Source of the DNA: Palsa-147 sp049279675
Lineage (GTDB): Bacteria > Acidobacteriota > Terriglobia > Acidiferrales > UBA7541
DNA length: 64,000 nucleotides
Direction of reading: 5' to 3'
Assembly (NCBI GenBank): GCA_049279675.1
Contig: JBAPOP010000076.1
Location: 1-64,000, forward strand
Shown: positions 37,892 through 47,432 of the stretch, in pieces
Layout: the number at the start of each line of letters is the position of its first letter
Position numbering within the stretch: position 1 is the stretch's first letter
The notes under the pieces: generated by a model
The model's input: the letters and a program-made list of their open reading frames with translations, nothing else
What the model was told of the DNA's origin: nothing
The model's database searches: none
Position numbers and translations under genes: made by a program

Positions 37892-38923
37892 ATGATCATT
37901 CTGAATCGTTTGTTGAGTTGCGGCGCACTAACACTCTTCGCGGCCACGTGCGTGTTCGCGCAATCATCCGCGCCCGTGCAAACTTTTCCTCTTCGCGATG
38001 CGACCGGCCTGACAGGCGCGAACGTGACGACGAAAACGGTGGATTACCTCGGACGCAAATCCGTCCGGATCACCACGGCAGGAGATGACCAAGCCGGCCT
38101 CGTTCTCCTGCCGGGAACCGACTTCCAGGATGGAGTCATCGAGGCGGATATCGCGCTGAAGACCACGATGCCGCCGGGAGTCAGGTATCCCGGCTTTGTC
38201 GGGATTGCCTTCCGCGTCAGGCCCGATTCCTCCCATTACGAGTTGTTCTACCTCCGGCCCGGAAACTCGGACGCTCCGGATCAGGCGATGCGCAACCACG
38301 CCGTCCAGTACACCTCCGAGCCGGATTTCAATTGGTATCTCCTCCGCCGGGAATGGCCGTCAGTGTACGAATCTCACGCGGACCTCGCGATGGAGACTTG
38401 GACAAAACTTCGCATCGAGGTGGCCGGCCGCGCCGCAAAACTCTATCTCAACGGATCGGCCAAGCCGAGTCTGGTAGTGGACGGTTTGAAAGGCGAAGAT
38501 TTGCACGGCGCCGTCGGCCTATGGGGCTTCACCGACGAGGAAGCATATTTTTCGAACGTCCGCATTACTCCGGCCGCGCCCCAGAACCTAAAGAACGGTT
38601 CCGACATCGCCGGTTCGTGGGAGATGCAGTATTCAACCGACGTGGACGGCGGCGAAGCGTCGATGGAATTGCACCGTGACGGAGACAACGTCACCGGAAC
38701 ATGGTCCGGCCCGCTGGGCAAAGGCCTCGCGATCACCGGTACCTGGCGGAACGGTTACGTGGAGCTCCGGTTCGCAAGTCAGTGGCCGGAGCAAAGCCGC
38801 CGAGGAGCTCCCGGTCCCGTCCACGCGTTCCTCACCGGCTGGATTGACGGCGATTCCGCCAAGGGCCGCATGCGCGTGCCAGTACATGCCGACGGCACAT
38901 GGGTAGCAAAGCGAAAGCAGTAA
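37892..38923 (+). CDS. Secreted concanavalin-A-like lectin/glucanase-fold protein
   Basis: A 343-residue exported protein starting at ATG 37892 after GAGGAACAC, with signal peptide LLSCGALTLFAATCVFAQ. Residues of about 35-230 look like a LamG/DUF1080-type jelly roll (QDGVIEADIALKT, YPGFVGIAFRVRPDSSHYEL, TWTKLRIEVAGRAAKLYLNG, GAVGLWGFTDEEAYFSNVRI). A C-terminal beta domain (ISGSWEMQYSTD-like, MELHRDGDNVTGTWSGPLGK) resembles small lipocalin-like or DUF modules. No catalytic glutamate pair is evident, so binding rather than cleavage of carbohydrate is more likely. Confidence 0.75.
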   Translation: MIILNRLLSCGALTLFAATCVFAQSSAPVQTFPLRDATGLTGANVTTKTVDYLGRKSVRITTAGDDQAGLVLLPGTDFQDGVIEADIALKTTMPPGVRYPGFVGIAFRVRPDSSHYELFYLRPGNSDAPDQAMRNHAVQYTSEPDFNWYLLRREWPSVYESHADLAMETWTKLRIEVAGRAAKLYLNGSAKPSLVVDGLKGEDLHGAVGLWGFTDEEAYFSNVRITPAAPQNLKNGSDIAGSWEMQYSTDVDGGEASMELHRDGDNVTGTWSGPLGKGLAITGTWRNGYVELRFASQWPEQSRRGAPGPVHAFLTGWIDGDSAKGRMRVPVHADGTWVAKRKQ

Positions 38924-39020
38924 CCAGCCGCTCCGCAATCAGGTTTATCGCTCTCTCTCTCCCATGAAAATCCAAGCGGGGCCGCACACGATGCGCTCCG
39001 CGCGCGTGAGTCCGTCTTCG

Positions 39021-39049
39021 TTGACTTGCCGTTTCGCGCAGCATAAGAT
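39021..39049 (+). promoter_or_regulatory. Strong promoter giving a leaderless kinase mRNA
   Basis: TTGACT (39021-39026) and TAAGAT (39044-39049) are 17 bases apart. The expected transcription start (about 39056) nearly coincides with ATG 39058, and no ribosome-binding site precedes it. Confidence 0.65.
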
Positions 39050-39057
39050 TCCCGCCA

Positions 39058-42036
39058 ATGCCCGATTCTTCTCCACTTTCCGGCCGAACGATTTCCCACT
39101 ACCGAATCCTTGAAAAACTTGGTGGCGGCGGGATGGGTGTGGTCTACAAGGCCGAGGACACTCGGCTCGACCGCGCCGTCGCTTTGAAATTTCTTCCCGA
39201 TGAAGTCGCGCACGACCCGCAGGCGCTCGAACGCTTCAAGCGTGAAGCGAAAGCAACCTCGGCCCTCAATCACCCCAACATCTGCACCATTCATGACATA
39301 GGTGAAGAGAGCGGCCGCGCGTATATCGCCATGGAGTTTCTTGACGGCGTGACGCTGAAACAGCGGATCGCGGGAAAGCTCGTCGAGACGGAAGTTCTGC
39401 TCGGTTTGGCGATTGAGATTGCCGACGCTCTGGATGCCGCCCACGCCGCAGGCATCGTTCATCGAGACATCAAGCCTGCCAATATTTTTGTCACCAAGCG
39501 CGGCCACGCGAAGATTCTCGATTTTGGTTTGGCGAAGCTGACTGCGAAAAGCGAGGCAATGCCCTCGGAAGACACCCGGACCGCCGATGCAGTTAGGGGA
39601 GTGAGCGCGGAGCAATTGACCAGTCCGGGGACCGCTGTGGGCACTGTGGCCTATATGTCGCCGGAGCAGGTGCTGGGCAAGGAATTGGATGCACGGACCG
39701 ACCTGTTTTCATTTGGCGTGGTGCTGTATGAGATGGCCACGGGCACTCTCCCTTTTCATGGAGACACATCGGGAATGACGACGGATGCGATACTGCATAA
39801 CTCCCCGGTCGCTCCAGTCAGGTTGAATCCCGTTGTTCCGGCGAAGCTCGAAGATGTCATCAACCGAGCTCTGGAGAAAGACCGGGAACTCCGTTATCAG
39901 TTTGCGGCGGAAATGCGTTCCGAGCTAATGCGTCTGAAGCGGGACACGACTTCAGGCCAAATGTCGGCAGCGCATTCTGGGACGATGGCAGCGGCGCAGG
40001 ATACAGGCTCGCAACGAGTCGTCCAGCAGGCAATGCCGTCATCCGTTTCAGTTCCCGCTGCTGCGTCATCGGCTGCCGTGAAGGTTCCCGAAGTTCCGGT
40101 CGCCGGAGGGAAGAAACTCTGGAAGATTTTGGTTCCTGCTGCTGTCGTTGTCGTGGCTGCGCTGATCGCGGTTTTTTTCTACTTCCGTCCGCGTCCGGTA
40201 GCGAAGCTAACCGAGAAGGACACTGTCGTCCTCGCCGATTTCGACAACACCACCGGTGACCCGGTATTCGACGGCGCGTTAAAGCAGGCGCTGGCGGTTC
40301 AGCTCGGACAATCTCCGTTTCTCAACATTCTCTCCGACCGCAAGGTAGCGGAGACCTTGAGTTTGATGGGGCGTCCGTCCAATGATCGCATCACGCGCGA
40401 CGTGGCGGGGGAACTCTGCATGCGCACAGGCAGCAAGGCGATTCTCTTGGGTTCGATTTCAAAGTTGGGCGGTCAGTACGTAGTCGGAATCGATGCAGTC
40501 GGCTGCAGCAGCGGGGATACGCTGGCCAAGGAACAGGAGGAAGCTGCGACGAAGGAGGACGTGCTGAAAGCACTGAGTAAGGCGGCGTCCAGCCTGCGGG
40601 GGAAGCTGGGCGAATCCCTGGCCTCTATCCAGAAGTTCGATGTTCCCGTGGAGGCCACGACGACGTCTCTTGAGGCACTGAAAGCTTACAGCATGGGAAT
40701 TACAACCGGCCGCACAAAGGGAGACGCCGCTGCCATTCCGTTCATGAAGCGCGCCCTCGAACTCGACCCGAATTTCGCCGCAGCCTACGCTGGCCTCGGG
40801 GTCGAATACAGCAATCTCGGACAAGCCAGTCTGTCGGCGGAAAACGTCAAGAAGGCTTATGCGTTGCGCGACCGCGTCAGTGAACACGAAAAATACCGGA
40901 TCGCCGGCTTGTACTATCAGAACGTCACTGGGGAGTTAGAGCAAGCCATTCAAGTCTACGAACTGTGGGCCAAGAGTTACCCGCAGGATATGGTGCCTCC
41001 CGGCACCTTGGGGAGCATTTATAGCGAGTTTGGGCAGTTCGAAAAGTCTGTGGCCGATACCCAAGAGGCATCGCGGCTGGAACCAAATGCAGTATTTGCT
41101 TATGCCAACCTCGCGCTGGATTATCTTGCACTGAACCGACCGGACGACGCGAAAAAGGAAATCGAGCAGGCTCAGCAGCGTAACCTCGAGGGTGATTTTT
41201 TGCACTGGACAATCTATCAAATAGCCTTCCTCAAAGGCGACGCGGCGGAGATGAAGCGGCAAGTGGAATGGGCCGCCAAGAAGCCCGGAAGTGAAGACAT
41301 CCTGCTCTCGTTCCAATCCGACACGGAGGCGTACTACGGACGGCTCGTGAAGGCGCGGGACTTCTCCCGGCGCGCGGTGGATTCGGCAGTCCGTGATGAA
41401 TCGAAGGAAACGGCCGCGCTGTGGCAGGTGAATGCTGCTCTGCGCGAAGCCGAGTTCGGTAACACAACGTCCGCGAAGCAAGGCGTTGAAGCGGCACTGT
41501 CGCTGGCTCCGGGCCGGGACGTTAAATTATTCGCCGCTCTGACGCTGGCTCGAATCGGTGAAGCCGCTCGCGCAAAGGCCATCGTGGAAGAACTGGAAAA
41601 GAACTACCCGTCGGACACCATGCTGAAGGTCTACTGGCTGCCAACTATCAAGGCAGCGATGGAACTGAACGCCAACGATTCCACCCAAACTGTGGTGGAC
41701 CTGGAAGCTGCTGCGCCATTCGAACTAGGCGAGCCGGCCCAATTGCAGGTGGGGACGATGTATCCCGTCTACATTCGGGGCGAAGCTCAACTGACGGCGC
41801 ACAACGGGGCTGCAGCGGCTACCGAGTTTCAGAAATTTCTCGACCACCGAGGAATCACACTCAACTACCCACTTGGCGCACTTGCGCATTTGGGCCTCGC
41901 CCGCGCTTATGCTCTCTCCGGCGACACCGCGAAAGCGAAGACCGCCTACAACGATTTCTTCACCCTATGGAAAGACGCGGACCCGGACATTCCCATCCTG
42001 CAGCAAGCCAAGGCGGAGTACGCCAAGCTGAAGTGA
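39058..42036 (+). CDS. PknB-type Ser/Thr protein kinase with TPR sensor tail
   Basis: 992 residues. The kinase domain at about 14-285 has the glycine loop GGGGMGVVYKA, VALKF lysine, catalytic HRDIKPANIF, DFGLA, and the activation segment end GTVAYMSPEQ. One membrane helix at about 355-377 places the rest outside. Residues from about 380 carry a TolB/adenylate-cyclase-associated-like beta domain (VVLADFDNTTGDPVFDGALK) and then about ten TPR-like repeats to the end (RALELDPNFAAAYAGLGVEY, LEPNAVFAYANLALDYLALN). This kinase-TPR design is common in Acidobacteriota. Target unknown. The mRNA appears leaderless. Confidence 0.93.
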   Translation: MPDSSPLSGRTISHYRILEKLGGGGMGVVYKAEDTRLDRAVALKFLPDEVAHDPQALERFKREAKATSALNHPNICTIHDIGEESGRAYIAMEFLDGVTLKQRIAGKLVETEVLLGLAIEIADALDAAHAAGIVHRDIKPANIFVTKRGHAKILDFGLAKLTAKSEAMPSEDTRTADAVRGVSAEQLTSPGTAVGTVAYMSPEQVLGKELDARTDLFSFGVVLYEMATGTLPFHGDTSGMTTDAILHNSPVAPVRLNPVVPAKLEDVINRALEKDRELRYQFAAEMRSELMRLKRDTTSGQMSAAHSGTMAAAQDTGSQRVVQQAMPSSVSVPAAASSAAVKVPEVPVAGGKKLWKILVPAAVVVVAALIAVFFYFRPRPVAKLTEKDTVVLADFDNTTGDPVFDGALKQALAVQLGQSPFLNILSDRKVAETLSLMGRPSNDRITRDVAGELCMRTGSKAILLGSISKLGGQYVVGIDAVGCSSGDTLAKEQEEAATKEDVLKALSKAASSLRGKLGESLASIQKFDVPVEATTTSLEALKAYSMGITTGRTKGDAAAIPFMKRALELDPNFAAAYAGLGVEYSNLGQASLSAENVKKAYALRDRVSEHEKYRIAGLYYQNVTGELEQAIQVYELWAKSYPQDMVPPGTLGSIYSEFGQFEKSVADTQEASRLEPNAVFAYANLALDYLALNRPDDAKKEIEQAQQRNLEGDFLHWTIYQIAFLKGDAAEMKRQVEWAAKKPGSEDILLSFQSDTEAYYGRLVKARDFSRRAVDSAVRDESKETAALWQVNAALREAEFGNTTSAKQGVEAALSLAPGRDVKLFAALTLARIGEAARAKAIVEELEKNYPSDTMLKVYWLPTIKAAMELNANDSTQTVVDLEAAAPFELGEPAQLQVGTMYPVYIRGEAQLTAHNGAAAATEFQKFLDHRGITLNYPLGALAHLGLARAYALSGDTAKAKTAYNDFFTLWKDADPDIPILQQAKAEYAKLK

Positions 42037-42279
42037 TCCGCGCGGCGGCGCGTTGACTTCCCTCGAGCGCGGAATAGAACGCGCGCCACGCGCCACCAAG
42101 TCGTTTTCGGCTTAGTCCTCCTCCGCCACACACTCTCGGCCTCACAATAGCTACCTGCCCGACAATCCGGCCTTGCTGCCAAAATTTCCCGCTGTGGCAT
42201 ACTTTCTCATCGCGGATGCGCTCGCGCCAATGTGACGTGGAACCTGCCACACTAAGAATTGCTAGACAGGACATACGGA

Positions 42280-43446
42280 TTGCGAAACAAACTCTGGATC
42301 GGACACGTCACTTTCATCCTGCACGGCGCCGCCAACACGACACTCGGCCCAATCCTTCCCGTGCTGTCGCTGCGCTGGGCGCTCGATGACGTCCACGCCG
42401 GCCAGCTTTTCACCGCTCAGTTTCTCGGAGCCGTGATTGGAACGATTCTATCCAGCCGCGCAATGCTGTGGATGGGCTGTCGTCGCACGGCGGCGCTCGG
42501 CATGCTGCTAATCGCCGCTGGTCTCGCAACAATCGGGGTGAGCGGTCCATTCACTGCGCAAGCATGCGTTTTCTGTCTCGGTCTTGGCCTCGGTCTTAGC
42601 GTCACCCCGATCAATCTCTGGATCACACTTTCGGAGCCCGAGCGCAGCGCCGCCGCCGCAAATCTACTCAATGCCTCCTGGTGCATCGGCGCAGCCACCT
42701 CGGCTCCAATCATCACGTTCCTCGTGCTCCGCTCGAGTCTTCCGCACATTCTCGATGTAATTTCGATTCTCCTTCTGATGATGGCTGCAATTCTCGCGGC
42801 CGAACGCGAATCGCTTCCGCCCTTTGCGGCGCCCATGGATCCCTCGCAAGCCATCGCGAAATCGCGTAGCGCCACGCGGCGCGAATTCATCGTGCTTGTC
42901 TCGGTGTTGATCTTTATCTACGTCGGCACGGAATCCGGCGTCGGCGGCTGGGTGACGACCTACGCTAAGCGCCTAAGCCTCCTGCCGCCAGCCAGCATTG
43001 GTTTCGCGCAATCCACATTCTTCGGCGCGCTTCTCCTCGGCCGTGTGGCAGCCCCATTCATCTTAAAGCGGATGAAAGGATGGAATCTCGTGCTGCTCGG
43101 CAACGGAGTGGCCGCCGCGGGGATGTTGCTCTCAGTAACTGCGTCGCAAGCCGTTCCAGTCCTCGCCGGTCTTTTCATCGCAGGCATCGGTTTTGCCGCC
43201 GTTTTCCCGACAACGATCGCGACGTTCTCCGATCGCTTGGGCGCCGACGCAATCCGATTGGCCGGATGGATATTTCCGTTGGGCTACGTCGGCGCGGCCA
43301 TCGTTCCATTCGCGATGGGAGCGGCGTCCGAGAAATTTCACGGATTGCGCTTCGGAATGGCCGTGGCTCTCGCGTGCGCTTTGATCCTCTGCGCGATCCA
43401 ATTCCGCATCATCAGGCTTCTTCGCCGCGAGCCTGCCGCCGTCTGA
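42280..43446 (+). CDS. MFS transporter
   Basis: About 388 residues with around twelve membrane helices. It starts at TTG 42280, with AGGA 8 bases upstream; TTG 42259 is the alternative. Motifs are modest: a helix 2-3 loop with SRAMLWMGCRRTAALGML, and VGGWVTTYAKRL in the second half, typical of sugar/unknown MFS permeases of the FucP-like or YfkF-like type. Cargo is not inferable. It stands 107 bases ahead of the amide-ligase cassette in the same direction and might export its product. Confidence 0.8.
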   Translation: MRNKLWIGHVTFILHGAANTTLGPILPVLSLRWALDDVHAGQLFTAQFLGAVIGTILSSRAMLWMGCRRTAALGMLLIAAGLATIGVSGPFTAQACVFCLGLGLGLSVTPINLWITLSEPERSAAAANLLNASWCIGAATSAPIITFLVLRSSLPHILDVISILLLMMAAILAAERESLPPFAAPMDPSQAIAKSRSATRREFIVLVSVLIFIYVGTESGVGGWVTTYAKRLSLLPPASIGFAQSTFFGALLLGRVAAPFILKRMKGWNLVLLGNGVAAAGMLLSVTASQAVPVLAGLFIAGIGFAAVFPTTIATFSDRLGADAIRLAGWIFPLGYVGAAIVPFAMGAASEKFHGLRFGMAVALACALILCAIQFRIIRLLRREPAAV

Positions 43447-43553
43447 GCGCCCGCTCGCCGGGCTAGTACCCCAGACGTGTATTTTCAGTCGCCTAGCAGT
43501 ATCATAGGCGCTCTTTTAGGGTGCTCGTCCCCGGTGGCCGGAGGGTTCTCTCC

Positions 43554-44687
43554 ATGGCTCATCGCTTCACGATTGGCGTCGAGGAAGAATTTCAGATTAT
43601 CGATCCTGCGTCGGGAGAACTCCGCTCTCACGTCAGCCAGTTGATCGCCGCAAGCTCTCCGGAAGTCGGCGAGCAAATCAAGCCGGAGCTGCATCAGTCC
43701 ATCGTCGAAATGGGAACGAAGATTTGCGAAAACGTCGAGGAATTGCGGCCTGAAATCTACCGCATGCGCCGCGAGATCGTGAGCGCCGCGGACCGCGCCG
43801 GCTCGCACGTCGCCGCCGCCGGAACCCATCCTTTCTCGAGCTGGATCGATCAGGTCATTTCTCCGGGCGAGCGCTACAACAACATCGTCGAGGAACTTCA
43901 GCAGCTCGCGCGTTCGCTCCTGATTTTCGGCATCCACGTTCACGTCGCGATGCCCGATCGCTCCGCGACCATCGCCATGATGAATCAGGTCCGCTATTTC
44001 CTTCCGCACTTGCTCGCTCTTTCCACGAGCTCGCCGTTCTGGATGGGCCGCGACACCGGCCTGAGATCCTATCGCACCACCATTTTTCGCCGATTTCCGC
44101 GCACCGGCGTGCCCGAATATTTCGGCTCGTGGAGCGATTACGACGATTACGTAAAGCTGCTCGTCGAGCTGCACTGCATCGATAACGCGAAAAAGATTTG
44201 GTGGGATGTTCGCCCGCATCCGATGTTCGGCACGCTCGAATTCAGGATTTGCGATGTCCCGACGCGCGCCGAAGACTCCATCACTCTCGCCGCGCTGACG
44301 CAGGCCATCGTCGTGAAGCTCTATCGCCTCTATACAAAAAATCTCGGCTTCCGCCATTATCCAAAAGCATTGATCGAAGAAAATAAATGGCGCGCCGTGC
44401 GATGGGGCATCGACGGCAAGCTGATTGATTTCGGCAAGCGCGAAGAAGTTCCCATGCGCCAGCTCGCGCTCGAATTGCTCGATTTCGTGGATGATGTTGT
44501 GGACGATCTCGGCAGCCGCAGCGCCGTCGAAGGCGTTCATCGAATCCTTAGAGACGGCACCAGCGCCGAGCGCCAGTTGGCAATTTTTCGCGAAACGGGC
44601 AGCCTGCAGGCCGTCGTCCAGCATCTCGTCGCCGAAACGCGCGAGGGCACCGACCGTCCCAACGCATCATCTGCGCGCGGGGACTGA
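43554..44687 (+). CDS. YbdK-family carboxylate-amine ligase (GCS2-like)
   Basis: A 377-residue member of the glutamate-cysteine ligase family 2. ATG 43554 is preceded by GGAGG. Motifs include GVEEEFQIIDPASGELRSHV at the N-terminus, the metal-binding HVHVAMPD, WDVRPHPMFGTLEFRICDVP, and a length near that of E. coli YbdK (372). These enzymes join a carboxylate and an amine using ATP; YbdK itself has weak gamma-glutamylcysteine activity. Two further ATP-dependent ligases follow after 78 bases, so this is the first gene of a three-ligase cassette. Confidence 0.93.
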   Translation: MAHRFTIGVEEEFQIIDPASGELRSHVSQLIAASSPEVGEQIKPELHQSIVEMGTKICENVEELRPEIYRMRREIVSAADRAGSHVAAAGTHPFSSWIDQVISPGERYNNIVEELQQLARSLLIFGIHVHVAMPDRSATIAMMNQVRYFLPHLLALSTSSPFWMGRDTGLRSYRTTIFRRFPRTGVPEYFGSWSDYDDYVKLLVELHCIDNAKKIWWDVRPHPMFGTLEFRICDVPTRAEDSITLAALTQAIVVKLYRLYTKNLGFRHYPKALIEENKWRAVRWGIDGKLIDFGKREEVPMRQLALELLDFVDDVVDDLGSRSAVEGVHRILRDGTSAERQLAIFRETGSLQAVVQHLVAETREGTDRPNASSARGD

Positions 44688-44765
44688 ACTTCGTCGAAGA
44701 AACTTGCGGGCGAAAGCTCGCGCGCTGCATCCGAAACTAAAATTTCTCACTAAGGAGTTGCGGTC

Positions 44766-45755
44766 ATGAAGATAGGTCTCATGTGCGGGCGCGAATTCAG
44801 TTTCCCTCCCGCTTTTCTGCAGCGCGTCAACGAGCTCGGCGCGAAGGATGGAATCACCGCCGAATTCGTCAAGCTCTCGGGCACGAAAATGGGCGAGCAA
44901 GCGCAATACCGCGTGATCGTGGATCGCATTTCGCACGAAGTGGAATATTACCGCGGCTATCTGAAGCACGCCGTGCTGCAGGGAACTTACGTCATCAACA
45001 ATCCATTTTGGTGGACCGCCGACGACAAATTCTTCAACTACTCCGTGATGAAAAAGCTCGGCCTCGCAATTCCAAAGACAATTCTTCTTCCGCAAAAAGG
45101 CTATCCATCCGATGTCGACATTAATTCCGAGTCGCTGCGAAATCTCGAATATCCAATCGATTGGGACGCGCTTCTCGATTACGTTGGCCGCCCCGCGATT
45201 CTAAAGCCATTTTCGGGCGGCGGCTGGAAGCACGTGTACAAAGTCAGTAATCGCGAGGAACTTCTCGCCGCTTACGATGGAACTTCGCCGTACTGTATGA
45301 CGCTCCAGCAATTCATTAATTTCAATCAATACGTCCGCTGCTTCACATTTGGCAAAAATGAAATAATGCCGGTGGCGTACGATCCGAAGGAGCGCAAGTA
45401 TCTTGTCGTTCACGATTATTTGACGGCGGAGCTGGGCGACCGCGTCGTTCGCGACGCGCAGCTCATCAATCAGGCGCTCGGCTACGAAATGAACACGATT
45501 GAATTCGCAATCGATAATGGCATCCCCTATGCCATCGATTTCCTCAACCCCGCCCCCGATTTCGAGCGCGATCGCATCACTGAATTTTATTTCAAGGAAG
45601 TGGTCGAGCGAATGGCGAGGCTCGTCATCGATCGCGCGCTTCGCGGCGTGCCTTCGAATCCCTGGCCGCACTGGGAGCAGTTGCTCGGCATCGGCCAGCC
45701 CGTCGGATTTACGGGCGCTCCGAGCGCGCCGCAAGCCGGAGCGAAATCTGCATGA
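44766..45755 (+). CDS. RimK-like ATP-grasp ligase
   Basis: A 329-residue protein with AAGGAG 9 bases before ATG 44766. It has a pre-ATP-grasp domain (about 1-105) and an ATP-grasp fold from about 110. ILKPFSGGGWKHVYKVSN is the ATP-binding loop, EFAIDNGIPYAIDFLNPAPD the Mg site; in place of the usual E..N it reads FLNPAPDFE, so metal ligands differ slightly. ATP-grasp ligases form acyl phosphates and then amides or thioesters. It sits between the YbdK-like ligase and, with a 4-base overlap, a second ATP-grasp gene, so co-translation is expected. Substrate unknown. Confidence 0.85.
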   Translation: MKIGLMCGREFSFPPAFLQRVNELGAKDGITAEFVKLSGTKMGEQAQYRVIVDRISHEVEYYRGYLKHAVLQGTYVINNPFWWTADDKFFNYSVMKKLGLAIPKTILLPQKGYPSDVDINSESLRNLEYPIDWDALLDYVGRPAILKPFSGGGWKHVYKVSNREELLAAYDGTSPYCMTLQQFINFNQYVRCFTFGKNEIMPVAYDPKERKYLVVHDYLTAELGDRVVRDAQLINQALGYEMNTIEFAIDNGIPYAIDFLNPAPDFERDRITEFYFKEVVERMARLVIDRALRGVPSNPWPHWEQLLGIGQPVGFTGAPSAPQAGAKSA

Positions 45756-47167
45756 CGGCTTCGCGCCCATCGCCTCTCGGCGAGAACGCCGGCCAGCGCG
45801 CCGCGCCATCATCGGCGTCCCCGGCGGAATTCTGGAATTCGCTTCTTCGGCCCGACATAGAATTGCAGCCAGCCTATAGCGCCGATCTCGCGAAAATCAT
45901 GCGCGAGAAAAAGCTCACTTTCGGCGATCGAATCCATTGCCCTTTCCTGCGGCCATTTTTTCTCGACGAGCGCGATGAAGCGCGCGTGCGCGCCGTCGCG
46001 GAAACTATCGCGGTGCTTGGCGAGCGCGTCGTGCAAGCGGCCCTCGAGTCGAAGGAACTGATGGCGCAGTTCGGACTTCGTCCCGAAGAAGAGCGCCTCG
46101 CGCGGATCGAGCCCGGCTACGCGATGGCCAGCACGTCGTCGCGGCTCGATGCCTTTCTACTGCCCAATTCGCTCGAATTCGCGGAGTACAACGCCGAATC
46201 GCCCGCTGGACTCGGCTATTCGCAAACTCTTTCAGAAGTTTTCAGCGAACTCGAGGTGATGTCGCGGTTTCGCGAGGCTTTCACGGCGCGCAGCTACCCG
46301 CTGATGGAATCGATTCTCGATGCGCTGCTCGCGAGCTATCGCGATTGGGGCGGCACATCGAAGGCGCCGCAGATCGCCATCGTGGATTGGCGCGAAGTTC
46401 CCACGTGGAGCGAGTTCGAAATTCTGCAATCGAGATTCGAAAAGCTCGGCGTCCCGACGCTCATTTGCGATCCGCGCGATCTCGAATTCAAGGGCAACGT
46501 GCTCGCGGCGCAGGGACGAAAAATTGATTTCGTTTATCGCCGTGTGCTCATCAACGACATCATCGCGCGCCCCGCCGAATGCGCCGCGCTCATGGCCGCT
46601 TACGAAAGCCGCGCCGTCTGCGTGGCCAATACGCTGCGCTGCAAAATCCCGCACAAGAAGGCCTTCTTCGCCGTTCTCACCGACGAACGCAACCGCGAAA
46701 TGTTCGGCCCCGAAGAGCGCGAGCTGATTCGCCGCCACGTTCCGTGGACGCGCCTCGTCGGCGAAATTCGCACCACGCGCGCCGGCGAGACCATAGATTT
46801 GCTCTCCCACATTCGCGAGCATCGCGAGAATTTCGTTCTGAAGCCGAATGATGAATACGGTGGCACCGGCGTGATGCTCGGTTGGGAAATGGATCCGTCC
46901 GCGTGGGATGCCGCAATCGAGCGCGCCGTAAACGACGGCTACGGCGCGTGGGTCGTGCAGGAAAAAATCGCGGTGCGCCGCGAAGTGTTTCCATTCGTCG
47001 AAGCGGGCAACAAAGTCGTAATGAAAGACATGCTTGTCGATCTCGCTCCGTATCTTTTCCGCGGCAAGCTCTCCGGCTTCCTCACGCGCCTCAGCTCCAC
47101 AGGCCTCGCCAACGTCACCTCCGGCGGCGGCCAAATCCCGGCCTTCGCCGTAAAGCGCCTCGCGTAA
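45752..47167 (+). CDS. Circularly permuted ATP-grasp ligase
   Basis: A 471-residue protein starting inside the previous gene's stop (ATGA overlap). The N-terminal half includes LEFAEYNAESPAGLGYSQTL, and the ATP-grasp lysine and glycine loop VLKPNDEYGGTGVML come at about 370, later than in ordinary ATP-grasp enzymes. The C-terminus has the remaining ATP-grasp strand (WVVQEKIAVRREVFPFVEAG) and ends FAVKRLA. This order fits the circularly permuted group related to glutathionylspermidine synthase, seen in predicted peptide-ligase operons. Third gene of the cassette; a weak hairpin with T-run near 47209-47226 may end the transcript. Confidence 0.8.
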   Translation: MTASRPSPLGENAGQRAAPSSASPAEFWNSLLRPDIELQPAYSADLAKIMREKKLTFGDRIHCPFLRPFFLDERDEARVRAVAETIAVLGERVVQAALESKELMAQFGLRPEEERLARIEPGYAMASTSSRLDAFLLPNSLEFAEYNAESPAGLGYSQTLSEVFSELEVMSRFREAFTARSYPLMESILDALLASYRDWGGTSKAPQIAIVDWREVPTWSEFEILQSRFEKLGVPTLICDPRDLEFKGNVLAAQGRKIDFVYRRVLINDIIARPAECAALMAAYESRAVCVANTLRCKIPHKKAFFAVLTDERNREMFGPEERELIRRHVPWTRLVGEIRTTRAGETIDLLSHIREHRENFVLKPNDEYGGTGVMLGWEMDPSAWDAAIERAVNDGYGAWVVQEKIAVRREVFPFVEAGNKVVMKDMLVDLAPYLFRGKLSGFLTRLSSTGLANVTSGGGQIPAFAVKRLA

Positions 47168-47208
47168 TAAATTCCAGCTTCAACTTCTCATCGGATTTAT
47201 GATTCCGC

Positions 47209-47226
47209 CGCCCATCGGGGCGTTTT
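47209..47226 (+). terminator. Weak terminator-like hairpin after the ligase cassette
   Basis: Five-bp stem CGCCC / GGGCG with ATCG loop followed by TTTT, 42 bases past the last ligase stop codon. The stem is short, so function is uncertain. Confidence 0.35.
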
Positions 47227-47432
47227 CGAATCCGTCTGCTCCGGTCTCGCCACCCGCGAAACGGGAGCAGAAGAAAATCATTCGCAGCGCCCCACCATTC
47301 TCCACTCCGCATCTTGGCGAGAACGACTCCTCATTCGTAGCGTCCGCCGGCACGCGGTCCGTCTTTTTCTCTTGCAGCGCCGCACCGATTTTCGTGAGGC
47401 ATCTTCGCGAGAGAACCGTGCCGGACACCGTA

